Source: Gammaproteobacteria bacterium (lineage in GTDB: Bacteria; Pseudomonadota; Gammaproteobacteria; Steroidobacterales; Woeseiaceae). From it: DNA of 36,609 nt. The translations under genes were made by a program, and so were the position numbers. The stretch lies in assembly GCA_018699395.1 (NCBI GenBank), contig JABIQN010000080.1, positions 1 through 36,609 of the forward strand, written 5' to 3'. The notes under the pieces are model-generated. The model saw only the letters and a program-made list of their open reading frames with translations. It did no database searches and had not been told where the DNA came from. How positions within the stretch are numbered: the first letter of the stretch is position 1; each line of letters begins with the position of its first letter. This document shows, one piece after another, positions 1 to 9,431 of this stretch.

Positions 1-23
1 ATTATCCATCGCTTAATCTAGAC

Positions 24-953
24 TTGAATAATAAGGACGCGGTCCACGGTATGGAAAACCACAATGTTTTTGCCGGTGCGTTTATTGATCGCAGCGGCGA
101 AAGACGTAAGGACAGCGATTGGCTGGATGAAGCGCTGCTACATGCGGACACGCACTTCGTTCCGGTCTGGGGTGACCACTGCCTAGTTGGCGGTGACCCT
201 CTGCATCTCATGCAGCTCAAACGGTATCAGATTGACCACCTTCTCGACGAGCACAACCAGATTTTTCTTGGCTTGTTTCGCGGAGACCCCACATTCGCAA
301 TCACGATGAATGCGGACGGAACACCTCCATTTAGAGAGCTCGGTGAATTTCAGGATCTTCAATACCTCGGTGGCGTGCTACCTGTCGACGAGGCAAATCT
401 GGCAGCCTATGCTCGTGGATTGTCGCTGTGGCATGTATCGCAACAATTTTGCGGTCAGTGTGGCTCGTCGGCGCACTCTGATAGAGGAGGCAATTCTCGA
501 CGCTGCATGAACGCCGATTGCGATCGCGCAATATTCCCAAGGGTGGATCCTGCAATCATCGTTCTTGTCACTGATGGTGAGCGATGTTTGCTCGGCCGAC
601 AGGCCGGTTGGCCGGAAGGGCGTTATTCGACAATCGCGGGATTCGTCGAACCGGGTGAGAGTCTCGAGGATGCGGTTCGCCGGGAGGTATTCGAGGAGAC
701 CAATATTCGAGTTGGAGGCGTCCGTTACGATAGCTCTCAACCGTGGCCATTCCCTTCATCATTAATGCTTGGCTTTGTTGCCGAAGTCGATTCTCCAATT
801 GCTCAGGAAGTCCGCCTGAATGATGGTGAACTAGAAGATGCCGCGTGGTTTACACGCGAGGAGCTATACTCCGGGCTTTTCAAGCTACCATCCAGAATAT
901 CAATAGCACGCAGACTCGTCGACGGCTGGCTGTCGTCTGGCGACCCGAAATAA
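24..953 (+). CDS. nudC: NADH pyrophosphatase, NudC-like Nudix hydrolase (5' end may extend beyond window; ATG at 51 also possible)
   Basis: Zinc-ribbon CGQC...C...C, Nudix box GFVEPGESLEDAVRREVFEETNI, NudC signature SQPWPFPSSLM. Frame is open to the window edge, so start is uncertain. Confidence 0.9.
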   Translation: MNNKDAVHGMENHNVFAGAFIDRSGERRKDSDWLDEALLHADTHFVPVWGDHCLVGGDPLHLMQLKRYQIDHLLDEHNQIFLGLFRGDPTFAITMNADGTPPFRELGEFQDLQYLGGVLPVDEANLAAYARGLSLWHVSQQFCGQCGSSAHSDRGGNSRRCMNADCDRAIFPRVDPAIIVLVTDGERCLLGRQAGWPEGRYSTIAGFVEPGESLEDAVRREVFEETNIRVGGVRYDSSQPWPFPSSLMLGFVAEVDSPIAQEVRLNDGELEDAAWFTREELYSGLFKLPSRISIARRLVDGWLSSGDPK

Positions 954-955
954 GG

Positions 956-1723
956 ATGTGCCTGGTTGTCCTCGCGTGGCAAAAACACGCGGATTATCCA
1001 CTGATCGTCGCTGGTAATCGCGACGAGTTTCATGGCAGGCCAACCGAGAATGCACACTGGTGGCCCGACAATCCTAACCTCGTCGGTGGCCGCGACTTAC
1101 AGGCTGGTGGAACATGGCTGGCGCTGCATCGTAATGGTCGTTTCGCGACGATTACGAACTTCCGAGATGCTGAGCCACCGTCCGCGAAAGATCGGTCCCG
1201 CGGGCACCTCGTTACGGAATTTCTGAACGGCGAGGATTCACCATTCGATTACCTCAACAAGATTGATGGGTCGCGCTACGCTGGTTTCAATTTATTCGCA
1301 TCTGACGGCGAAACGCTTGGGTGGCTTTCAAATCGCGGCGGCGGCATGCAAGTCCTCGAGGCGGGTATTTATGGACTAAGTAACGAGCGTCTGGACTCAC
1401 CCCGGTACAAGGTGTTGCGAAGCAAGACGGCGCTCAATTCGCTAATCCAGGCCAACAAGGTCAATGAGAGTGAGTTGTTGAGATTGCTGGACGACAGAGA
1501 AAGAGCCGTCATTGACGAGATAGACGCTGGCCATCTACCCTTCGCGACCGCACATGCAATCAGTGCTCCCTTTATTGTCTTACCCGACTACGGAACACGA
1601 AGCTCCAGCACCGTTCTATGCGACTCAACCGGTCGCTGGCGAATGCATGAGCGCCGTTTCGATGCGAGCGGCAAGCAGTGCGGCGATTCGACTTTTGCAT
1701 TTACAGTCGGAGACGCTCGATAG
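956..1723 (+). CDS. NRDE family (TANGO2-like) protein
   Basis: ATG at 956 gives MCLVVLAWQKHADYPLIVAGNRDEFHGRPT with the NRDE motif; the ORF track start at 845 overlaps nudC and is probably too long. Confidence 0.85.
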   Translation: MCLVVLAWQKHADYPLIVAGNRDEFHGRPTENAHWWPDNPNLVGGRDLQAGGTWLALHRNGRFATITNFRDAEPPSAKDRSRGHLVTEFLNGEDSPFDYLNKIDGSRYAGFNLFASDGETLGWLSNRGGGMQVLEAGIYGLSNERLDSPRYKVLRSKTALNSLIQANKVNESELLRLLDDRERAVIDEIDAGHLPFATAHAISAPFIVLPDYGTRSSSTVLCDSTGRWRMHERRFDASGKQCGDSTFAFTVGDAR

Positions 1724-1724
1724 T

Positions 1725-2405
1725 TCAGGAGTAGATTCCCAACAGCCAACTACTGATATCAGCTACCTCTTGTGGGCATATCGCATGCGCCATCGGGTAT
1801 TCATGCCAGTCAACGCTATACCCGATCTCAATCATTTTGTCAGCCGATGCGCGCCCCCAATCGATTTTCAGCACTGGATCGAAACTGCCATGCGCCATAA
1901 AAATCGGTAGATCTCTGCGGCTAACGGCAGTATCTGCATCATCCCGCAAGGCCATATAAGTTGACAGTGCCATCAAGCCAGCGATGTTATAGCTCGTTCG
2001 TAAGGCCGTATGAATGGCTACCGCCCCGCCTTGCGAAAATCCGGCAATAACGATCTTCTCTTCCTTTATTCCACGTTCGACTTCCCGGCCGATCAAGTCA
2101 TGCAGAACGTCGCTGCTCTTTAACACGCCGGCTCTGTCGGTCCGCCCTTCCTCATCGAAACTCAATATGTCATACCAGGAACGCATAACCATTCCATCGT
2201 TGATGGTCACTGGCTGTAATGGAGCATGCGGAAACACGAAGCGTAATGGGATGTTTGCCGGTAGACAAAACTCAGGAACGATCGGCTCGAAATCGTGGCC
2301 ATCCGCACCCAATCCGTGCAACCAGATAACACTGCCTATGGGGTTGTCGCCAGTAGTGACCTCAACAGTTTCAGGTGTTTGCAAAATGCGCTCCGACTTA
2401 ACCAA
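1725..2405 (-). CDS. Carboxylesterase/phospholipase family alpha/beta hydrolase
   Basis: VIWLHGLGADGHDFEPIVPE, FPHAPLQPVTIN, nucleophile elbow GFSQGGAVA, C-terminal DPV...H. Start appears to be TTG. Confidence 0.85.
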   Translation of the reverse strand: MVKSERILQTPETVEVTTGDNPIGSVIWLHGLGADGHDFEPIVPEFCLPANIPLRFVFPHAPLQPVTINDGMVMRSWYDILSFDEEGRTDRAGVLKSSDVLHDLIGREVERGIKEEKIVIAGFSQGGAVAIHTALRTSYNIAGLMALSTYMALRDDADTAVSRRDLPIFMAHGSFDPVLKIDWGRASADKMIEIGYSVDWHEYPMAHAICPQEVADISSWLLGIYS

Positions 2406-2462
2406 AGCGGCGCAGTGTAGCGCAGAAAATAAAAAATAACGCTCATTAGCACTTGACTGAAT

Positions 2463-2500
2463 ATGCGCATTATGTTGAAATTATGCGCATATATATGCGA
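2463..2500. promoter_or_regulatory. Candidate ArgR operator: two ATGCGCAT palindromes plus a partial third upstream of argR
   Basis: ATGCGCAT at 2463-2470 and 2483-2490 (20 bp centre to centre), ATGCGA at 2495-2500, immediately upstream of the GTG start of argR at 2509. Confidence 0.5.
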
Positions 2501-2508
2501 GACAGCCT

Positions 2509-2955
2509 GTGCCAATTACAAATCACGAAGAACGACGCGAAGCGCTTCGCCAGTTATTAATGCAAGGCCCTGCCCAAACGCAGGGCATGCTAGTCGATGC
2601 GTTAAGTGCTCTAGGGCATAGCGCAACCCAATCCAGCGTTAGCCGTAATCTGAAAGAACTTGGCGCGATGAAAACGATCGTCGGCTACAAGCTGCCCACT
2701 GGTAACACTTCAGATGACGATCATTTCGCTGCAGTTAAAGATCTATTGCATGCGATATCTCCGGCGGGGCCTAACCTGCTCGTCGTTGGTACAGCAATTG
2801 GCGCGGCACAGCGTGTTGCTCTGGCTTTCGATCGCTGCAACTGGCCCGAAGTCATCGGTAGCATTGGCGGCGATGACACCGTATTTGTCGCGACCGAATC
2901 TGGAGTCGCACAGAAAATTATAATCTCAAGGATCGAGCATTCCGCTCGGCCCTGA
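2509..2955 (+). CDS. argR: Arginine repressor ArgR
   Basis: N-terminal winged helix (RREALRQLLMQGPAQTQGMLVDALSALGHSATQSSVSRNLKELGAMK) and C-terminal oligomerisation domain (GGDDTVFVAT); first gene of the arg cluster; GTG start. Confidence 0.9.
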   Translation: MPITNHEERREALRQLLMQGPAQTQGMLVDALSALGHSATQSSVSRNLKELGAMKTIVGYKLPTGNTSDDDHFAAVKDLLHAISPAGPNLLVVGTAIGAAQRVALAFDRCNWPEVIGSIGGDDTVFVATESGVAQKIIISRIEHSARP

Positions 2956-2972
2956 CCCTTTCGGAGAGCACA

Positions 2973-4181
2973 GTGAGCACGGACACATCACCTATTATTT
3001 TGGCGTTTTCAGGAGGCCTGGACACGTCATTTTGCGTCCCATGGCTAAAGGAGAACTACGGTCGCGATGTCATCACTGCTTGCGTTGATACTGGTGGCAT
3101 TGACGCGATTGCTGCTGTCGCGCTCGAAAAGCGTGCAATGGCATTGGGTGCGATTGAGCATATCCTCATTGATGCAAAGCAGGACTTTTTCGACACTGTC
3201 ATCAAACACTTGATCGCCGGTAATGTACTGCGGGGCCAAGCCTACCCACTGTGTGTGGGAGCCGAAAGAGGACTGCAAGCAGAAAGGCTGGCGAAGATCG
3301 CATCCGAGCGTGGCGCAACAACGGTTGCCCATGGTTGCACGGCAGCTGGCAACGATCAGGTTCGATTTGAGGTCGCCCTCAGAACATTGAATCCTGGGCT
3401 GGAAGTCTTAGCACCGGTTCGGGACAACAACTGGGTTCGCGAAGACCAGCTGGCCTATCTCGAAAACCATAATTTGCCCTTACCATCTCAAGGGTCCGCT
3501 TATTCAATCAATCGAGGGCTATGGGGGATAACCATCGGTGGTCGGGAAACTCTGACCTCAGAGGCATCGATTCCAGAGTCTGCGTGGGTATTGTCACCGA
3601 CTGCGTTTTCAAAACCGCTTACCGCATCGACTCACACCCTGGAATTTGTCGGCGGAGTGCCAGTCGCTCTTGATAAAAAGGCGCTCGCGCCCGTTGAGCT
3701 TATTGAGCAACTCGAAACTCTTGCGGGCCGCTATGGTGTCGGCCGCGGTATTCATCTTGGTGACACGGTGCTTGGGACTAAAGGACGTGTCGCGTTCGAG
3801 GCGCCCGCAGCGATCACATTAATTACGGCACACCGTGAACTTGAAAAGCTGGTTTTGAGTGGTCAACAGATACGTGTCAAAGATAGCGTCTCCGCGATCT
3901 ATGGAGATCTCATACATGAGGGGAAACAGCTGGATCTGGCTTGCGACGATATCGAGGCGCTGCTGACTTCATCACAAAGACGCGTCAGTGGAACCGTTAC
4001 ATTCACGCTGCGACCAGGCCAGTTGTTCATTGATGGGTCAGCCTCGCGACATTCATTGCTCGCGGCAACCAAAGGTGTATATGGTGAATCGGCTGGTGAA
4101 TGGACCGCCAGCGACACGCTCGGCTACGCACGAATCCTGTCGTTGCCGGGCTCGCTCCAAACAAGAGCAGCGGGAGAATGA
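2973..4181 (+). CDS. argG: Argininosuccinate synthase
   Basis: ILAFSGGLDTSFCVPWLKE PP-loop; AHGCTAAGNDQVRFE; full-length; GTG start. Confidence 0.95.
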   Translation: MSTDTSPIILAFSGGLDTSFCVPWLKENYGRDVITACVDTGGIDAIAAVALEKRAMALGAIEHILIDAKQDFFDTVIKHLIAGNVLRGQAYPLCVGAERGLQAERLAKIASERGATTVAHGCTAAGNDQVRFEVALRTLNPGLEVLAPVRDNNWVREDQLAYLENHNLPLPSQGSAYSINRGLWGITIGGRETLTSEASIPESAWVLSPTAFSKPLTASTHTLEFVGGVPVALDKKALAPVELIEQLETLAGRYGVGRGIHLGDTVLGTKGRVAFEAPAAITLITAHRELEKLVLSGQQIRVKDSVSAIYGDLIHEGKQLDLACDDIEALLTSSQRRVSGTVTFTLRPGQLFIDGSASRHSLLAATKGVYGESAGEWTASDTLGYARILSLPGSLQTRAAGE

Positions 4182-4182
4182 C

Positions 4183-5238
4183 ATGAAGAACATAGTAGTC
4201 GACAAAATAGCGTCCGTCGCTCAACACAACGATCTGACATCGGTGCTGCGCCTGTCATCGGATATCCCCTGTGAAGAAGGTATACTCATCGCCGTTCGCG
4301 TATTGAATAATAAGTCTCGATACAACCAACTCGAACTGATATCAGGTCGAATGGCGACCGTCACTATGGGCGACGTTGTGGTTGGGGCGCTTGGACACCG
4401 CAATGCCTTGCGCGGTTATTCCGGGCACTTACCCACCAAGCTATCGCCCGGTGATCATGTACAACTCCTGAATATTGGCGGGGTCATCGGCATTTGTGAT
4501 TCGGCAAACCCTGATGTTGGCGCAGCATTTGACTGCGAAGTACTTGGTGCTGTCCTGGAGTTCCCCTACTTGGGTGAGCGAATCGGTGTTCCAGCCCGTG
4601 CTGGAGCCGCCACACTCGACGTCAATGCACAATTGGATATGAACGGCGTTCCTGTCGTCGCGCTCGCCGGCACTTGCATGGACTCGGGAAAAACGGCAGC
4701 AGCCTGTGCCATCGTCGGCAGATTGCGTCATCTCGGTTTAAATGTAGCCGCCTGCAAGGCAACGGGTGTTTCATTGCGTCGGGATGTACTCGCCATGAAA
4801 GACGCTGGCGCCACTGACACGATGATCTTTTCGGATCTCGGAGTTGTCACGACGACAGCTGAAAACGGCCCGGCTCTAACGCGCTCGCTGTTAACTAGCC
4901 TCGGTGCGAAGAAACCAGACGTAGTCGTTCTCGAACTTGGCGACGGCCTACTCGGCGCGTACGGCGTCGCCGCTATTCTTGCTGATGAACAAATTAAGGC
5001 TTCGCTAACAGCGGTCGTATTATGCGCCAATGATCCGGTATCGGCATGGGGCGGTGCCAAGATTTTACGAGATGAATTCGATATAGAACCTGCCGTGGTA
5101 ACCGGCCCGGCTACGGACAATGACGTTGGTGTTCAGCAAATCGCGGAGCGGCTCTCATTGCCAGGAATTAATGCGCTCTCGAGTGGTGTTGTACTGGGCG
5201 ACAAAATTGCTAATCTGCTCGGCAAGGAAGCGGCATGA
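4183..5238 (+). CDS. Uncharacterised P-loop NTPase-like protein in the arginine operon (DUF1611/DgcN-reminiscent); candidate glutamate N-acyltransferase
   Basis: ATG at 4183 just after the argG stop; P-loop VVALAGTCMDSGKTAAACAIVGRLRHLG; VVVLELGDGLLGAYGV; 3' end overlaps argC start (ATGA). Family assignment is by pattern only. Confidence 0.55.
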   Translation: MKNIVVDKIASVAQHNDLTSVLRLSSDIPCEEGILIAVRVLNNKSRYNQLELISGRMATVTMGDVVVGALGHRNALRGYSGHLPTKLSPGDHVQLLNIGGVIGICDSANPDVGAAFDCEVLGAVLEFPYLGERIGVPARAGAATLDVNAQLDMNGVPVVALAGTCMDSGKTAAACAIVGRLRHLGLNVAACKATGVSLRRDVLAMKDAGATDTMIFSDLGVVTTTAENGPALTRSLLTSLGAKKPDVVVLELGDGLLGAYGVAAILADEQIKASLTAVVLCANDPVSAWGGAKILRDEFDIEPAVVTGPATDNDVGVQQIAERLSLPGINALSSGVVLGDKIANLLGKEAA

Positions 5239-6296
5239 ACGCTCCAATCAAGGCAATTATCATTGGCGCAAGCGGCTACGTTGGTGGTGAATTATTACGA
5301 TTGATCGCAGGTCATCCGAAATTCGAGCTCGCCGCTGCTGTTTCTGATAGTCGAGCCGGGCAATTAGTTGGTGAGGCCTTCGGTCATCTGTCTCAAGTAT
5401 TGTCAGGAACCCGCTTTGTCAGTCGTAAAGACTGGCTGAACGAAATTGAAGATGGCAGCAATCTTGCTCTGTTCTCTGCTGCGCCACATGGTGCTTCAGC
5501 TGAAGTCATAGCGGCAGTGATTGCGGCAAGTGAAGAAAAAAATCTGGTCCTGCACGTCGTAGATTCATCTGCGGATTTCAGATACCCGGAACAGTCAGCT
5601 TGGGAATCCATATACGGCGCGCAGCATGGTGCGCCGGAGTTGCTCAGTACTTTCACCTGCGCGGTACCCGAGCACCTGAGCACGATCTCGACAGCGCATG
5701 TCGGACACCCGGGCTGTTTTGCCACAGCGAGTTTGCTCGCAGCAGTACCGCTGATGCGGTCGGGCCTGACGGAACCGGACGTTTTCATCTCAGGTGTAAC
5801 CGGCAGTACTGGATCCGGGCGCATCCCGCAAGTGGGCACGCATCATCCTGAACGCAACAGCAATATGCATGCCTATAAACCGCTGGTTCATCGTCATTCG
5901 CCGGAAATTGCGAGACTCGTGAGTGTCGCCAGTGGCCACGAAACGACTGTGCATTTCGTACCTCATTCGGGACCATTCGCAAGAGGTATTCACGTAACGC
6001 TGCAAGCTAGGACCAAGGAAGCTGTGAGTGAAGATCAGATTCGGGACTTGTATGTCAGCGCGTATGCAAATTCTCCATTCGTCGAGATCGTTAGCACGAC
6101 GCCGAAACTGAAAAACGTCGTCGCGAGCAACATGTGTCACATCGGTGTCGCTACTGACGGCGATTCAGTCGTCGTGATGAGCGCGATTGACAACCTCGTC
6201 AAAGGTGCCGCTGGTGGCGCGGTACAATGGATGAATCGGCTCTGGAATTTGCCTGAAACCAGTGGGCTTACTGCTGCTGCGCCGGGTTGGACCTGA
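5235..6296 (+). CDS. argC: N-acetyl(or N-succinyl)-gamma-glutamyl-phosphate reductase
   Basis: IGASGYVGGELLRLIAGHP, active-site HPGCFATA, SGVTGSTGSGRIP. Confidence 0.93.
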   Translation: MNAPIKAIIIGASGYVGGELLRLIAGHPKFELAAAVSDSRAGQLVGEAFGHLSQVLSGTRFVSRKDWLNEIEDGSNLALFSAAPHGASAEVIAAVIAASEEKNLVLHVVDSSADFRYPEQSAWESIYGAQHGAPELLSTFTCAVPEHLSTISTAHVGHPGCFATASLLAAVPLMRSGLTEPDVFISGVTGSTGSGRIPQVGTHHPERNSNMHAYKPLVHRHSPEIARLVSVASGHETTVHFVPHSGPFARGIHVTLQARTKEAVSEDQIRDLYVSAYANSPFVEIVSTTPKLKNVVASNMCHIGVATDGDSVVVMSAIDNLVKGAAGGAVQWMNRLWNLPETSGLTAAAPGWT

Positions 6297-7486
6297 TGTC
6301 TAAAAGTAATGATCAAGCGGTGATATCAGACCCGCGAATTCGCGAAGCCAACGTGACGATCCCAGTCTACGGTCAGCTGCCATTTGTTCCGGTGCGCGCC
6401 AGCGGTTGCGATATATTTACAGATGATGGCCGACGTATTCTCGATCTGTACGGAGGCCACGCTGTCGCTGCACTCGGTTACGGTCATCCGAAGCAGTTGA
6501 AGGCAGTCACCGAGCAGTGCAATAAGCTAATCTTTCAAAGCAATGTAGTGGCTCTGGAGATTCGCGCCCAGGCTGCCGAAAAACTGACACGTGTTTCTCC
6601 AAAAGGACTCGACCGCGTCTTCTTCGTCAACTCTGGCGCTGAAGCAAATGAAAATGCCTTGCGTATGGCGTGTATGGCGACGGGCCGCAAGAAAGTACTC
6701 GCAATCACTCATGGTTTCCATGGGCGCACAGCAGCTGCGGCCGCAGTAACTTGGAACGCCGATCGTTGGTACGGTTTCCCGAACAAACCACTCGAAGTCG
6801 ACTTCATACCGCGCGATGACATCGCTGCGGCAGAAGCAATGATAGGCGATGACATCGCAGCTGTAATTTTCGAGCCTGTACAGGGCGTCGCCGGTGGGTA
6901 TGACTTATCAACGGATTTTCTTCACTCTTTACGAGATCTGACCAGCGCTAATGGTGCACTTCTTATTGCTGACGAAGTGCAGTCCGGCATCGGTCGCTGT
7001 GGTCAGTTCTTTGCAGTAGATGTGCATCAGATCGAGCCGGACATTCTGACCAGCGCGAAATCACTGGGAGGTGGAATCCCCTGCGGTGCTGTTCTTTGCA
7101 CTCACTCGATTGCGGTCTGTTTCGGTACCGGTGACCTCGGCACGACCTTCGGCGGTGGACCGCTAGCAGCGGCGGCAATCGTGGCAACAATCGATGCGAT
7201 TAGCGATGAAAATCTACTTAGTAATGTGCGCCGTTCGGAGATAGCCATTCGCGAAAAGTGCGTTGTCGGGCCGGTTACGCGAATTCAAGGCATGGGCCTC
7301 TTACTCGGTCTGGTTTGCGATCGGCCGGCCGTCGAAGTGCGCGACGCACTTCTCAGCCATGATATTTTGACGGGCACCAGTAGCGATCCTAATATAATCC
7401 GAATACTCGCTCCGCTGGTTCTCGAACTACAACACATTGATCATCTCGCCGAGGCGTTACAAAATATTGCGCCCGCAACAGACTAA
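6296..7486 (+). CDS. argD: Acetylornithine/succinylornithine aminotransferase (class III aminotransferase)
   Basis: VFFVNSGAEANENALRMA, HGFHGRT, LIADEVQSGIGRCG, SAKSLGGGIP PLP lysine; ATG at 6296 overlaps the argC stop. Confidence 0.92.
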   Translation: MSKSNDQAVISDPRIREANVTIPVYGQLPFVPVRASGCDIFTDDGRRILDLYGGHAVAALGYGHPKQLKAVTEQCNKLIFQSNVVALEIRAQAAEKLTRVSPKGLDRVFFVNSGAEANENALRMACMATGRKKVLAITHGFHGRTAAAAAVTWNADRWYGFPNKPLEVDFIPRDDIAAAEAMIGDDIAAVIFEPVQGVAGGYDLSTDFLHSLRDLTSANGALLIADEVQSGIGRCGQFFAVDVHQIEPDILTSAKSLGGGIPCGAVLCTHSIAVCFGTGDLGTTFGGGPLAAAAIVATIDAISDENLLSNVRRSEIAIREKCVVGPVTRIQGMGLLLGLVCDRPAVEVRDALLSHDILTGTSSDPNIIRILAPLVLELQHIDHLAEALQNIAPATD

Positions 7487-7497
7487 AGGAAGTATTG

Positions 7498-8499
7498 ATG
7501 AAAGCGTTTAACGACCTTGCCGATTTTTCGAATGAAGAGATACAGGCTCTTGTAGAGCTTGCAGGTCGACTTGACTCGAGCCCAGAACCGGAAGCACTAA
7601 AAGGAAAAGTGTTGTCGCTTTTGTTTTTGAGTCCCTCTTTGCGAACATTGGCCTCTTTTCAGGCAGCGATGATTCGCCTCGGTGGCGGCTCCTTCGTCAT
7701 TTCACCTGAGATGTCCATTCACGGAATAGAATCAAGACCAGGAATCGTCATGGATGGAGCCGCTGCGGAACATATTCGAGAAGCTGTCCCAGTTATTGCC
7801 TCTTATGGCGACGCCATCGGAATTCGTGCTTTCGCTGAGCGTAAAAACATTGAAGCCGATATGCAGGAAACCGACTTCACCGCTCTGACAGATTTGATTG
7901 ATACACCCTACATCAACATGGAATCGGCAATGAACCATCCCTGCCAGAGCCTCGCGGACTGGAAAACCATGGATGACATAAACATACCCGCCAATGGCGG
8001 TAAATTCGTATTGAGCTGGGCTTATCACCCACGCGCTCTGCCTCTGGCCGTTCCTGCCGCCACCCTACATATGGCCGCCAAACGTGGAATGGACGTTACG
8101 GTGTTGCGGCCAGAAGGTTTCGAGCTGCCTGCTGCCCTGATGCAAAAAGCGGCCACAGCCGCGGCCGCATCTGGCGGGTCGATAACAGAAACGGATCAGC
8201 GCACCGAGGCGATGGAAGGCGCACATGTTATCTATGCAAAATCGTGGTCATCGACCCGTCACTACGGAGACAAGCTGAATGACCAGAAGTTGCGTGAAAA
8301 ACATCTCGACTGGTGTGTCGATGAGCCTTGGTTTGAAAATGCTAAGGATAATTGCCGCTTCATGCACTGCTTGCCTGTTCGTCGAGGTGTTGTCGTCACA
8401 GACAATATTCTGGACGGTCCACGCAGCGTAGTGATCGCAGAAGCGCGTAACCGCATGCTCGCACAAATGGCCGTGCTGCATCAGATACTAGGAAGCTAG
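7498..8499 (+). CDS. argF': N-acylornithine carbamoyltransferase; residues suggest N-succinylornithine (SOTCase) specificity
   Basis: SPSLRTLASF carbamoyl-phosphate motif, HPCQ, HPRALP, MHCLPVRRG; resembles AOTCase/SOTCase rather than classical OTCase. Confidence 0.85.
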   Translation: MKAFNDLADFSNEEIQALVELAGRLDSSPEPEALKGKVLSLLFLSPSLRTLASFQAAMIRLGGGSFVISPEMSIHGIESRPGIVMDGAAAEHIREAVPVIASYGDAIGIRAFAERKNIEADMQETDFTALTDLIDTPYINMESAMNHPCQSLADWKTMDDINIPANGGKFVLSWAYHPRALPLAVPAATLHMAAKRGMDVTVLRPEGFELPAALMQKAATAAAASGGSITETDQRTEAMEGAHVIYAKSWSSTRHYGDKLNDQKLREKHLDWCVDEPWFENAKDNCRFMHCLPVRRGVVVTDNILDGPRSVVIAEARNRMLAQMAVLHQILGS

Positions 8500-8501
8500 A
8501 A

Positions 8502-9431
8502 ATGAGCAACAAGAATGATAGTGCGATAGTGGTTTCGGCACTCAAGCATGCCGCGCCATATATCCGCCTTTATAAAGGCAAAGTATTCGTCATCAAGGCA
8601 GGTGGCGAAGTGTTCGCCGATGCGGAAAAAGCTGCAGCATTGATGGAGCAAGTTGGCATTCTTTACCAGGTCGGCATTCGCGTCGTTTTGATTCATGGTG
8701 GCGGGCCACAGTCTACCAAACTGGCATCAGCGCTCGGACTCGACACCACATTCATCGATGGCCGTCGCGTGACCAACAGCGAATCCCTCGATGTCGCGAC
8801 GATGGTCCTGAATGGCCAAATTAATACTCGAATTCTCGCCACTTGTCGTGACTTACATATTCCGGCCGTCGGTATCAGTGGTGTCGACGCCAGCTTAATT
8901 CGCGCGCACAAGCGACCGCTGGTCGAGCGCGATGGTCAAACTTCAGTTGACTATGGCTTCGTTGGTGACATCGACTCTGTCAATGCTGATATTTTGCGCA
9001 AGCAGCTCGATACTGGATTGATGCCGGTCGTTAGCCCGATCTCATGCGATGAGTCAGGCACCATTCTTAACATCAATGCCGACACGGTTGCCGCAGCAAT
9101 CGCCGCTGAATTAGGTGCTGAGAAACTAATACTTGCAACTGGAGCTGCCGGAATTCTTGAAGATATAAATGACCCGACTTCGTTAATTAGCTACATTGAC
9201 AGAGCTGCACTCAAAAAACTCTGCAAATCAGGAAGCCTCGCCGACGGCATGCTGCCAAAGGCGGCAGCGATAGACTCGGCCATCGCAAATGGCGTGCAGC
9301 GCGTACACATCATCTCTAGTAAGGTTGCTGACAGCATCCTTCTCGAGGTGTTTACCAACGAAGGGACCGGTACTTTGGTCGTCGATGATATCGGCGCACT
9401 GACACTTGCCGAACAAAGTGCTGACTCATGA
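8502..9431 (+). CDS. argB: N-acetyl(or N-succinyl)glutamate kinase
   Basis: VFVIKAGGEVF, LIHGGGPQS, GISGVDASLI, LNINADTVAAAIA, SLADGMLPKA; no fused GNAT domain. Confidence 0.93.
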   Translation: MSNKNDSAIVVSALKHAAPYIRLYKGKVFVIKAGGEVFADAEKAAALMEQVGILYQVGIRVVLIHGGGPQSTKLASALGLDTTFIDGRRVTNSESLDVATMVLNGQINTRILATCRDLHIPAVGISGVDASLIRAHKRPLVERDGQTSVDYGFVGDIDSVNADILRKQLDTGLMPVVSPISCDESGTILNINADTVAAAIAAELGAEKLILATGAAGILEDINDPTSLISYIDRAALKKLCKSGSLADGMLPKAAAIDSAIANGVQRVHIISSKVADSILLEVFTNEGTGTLVVDDIGALTLAEQSADS

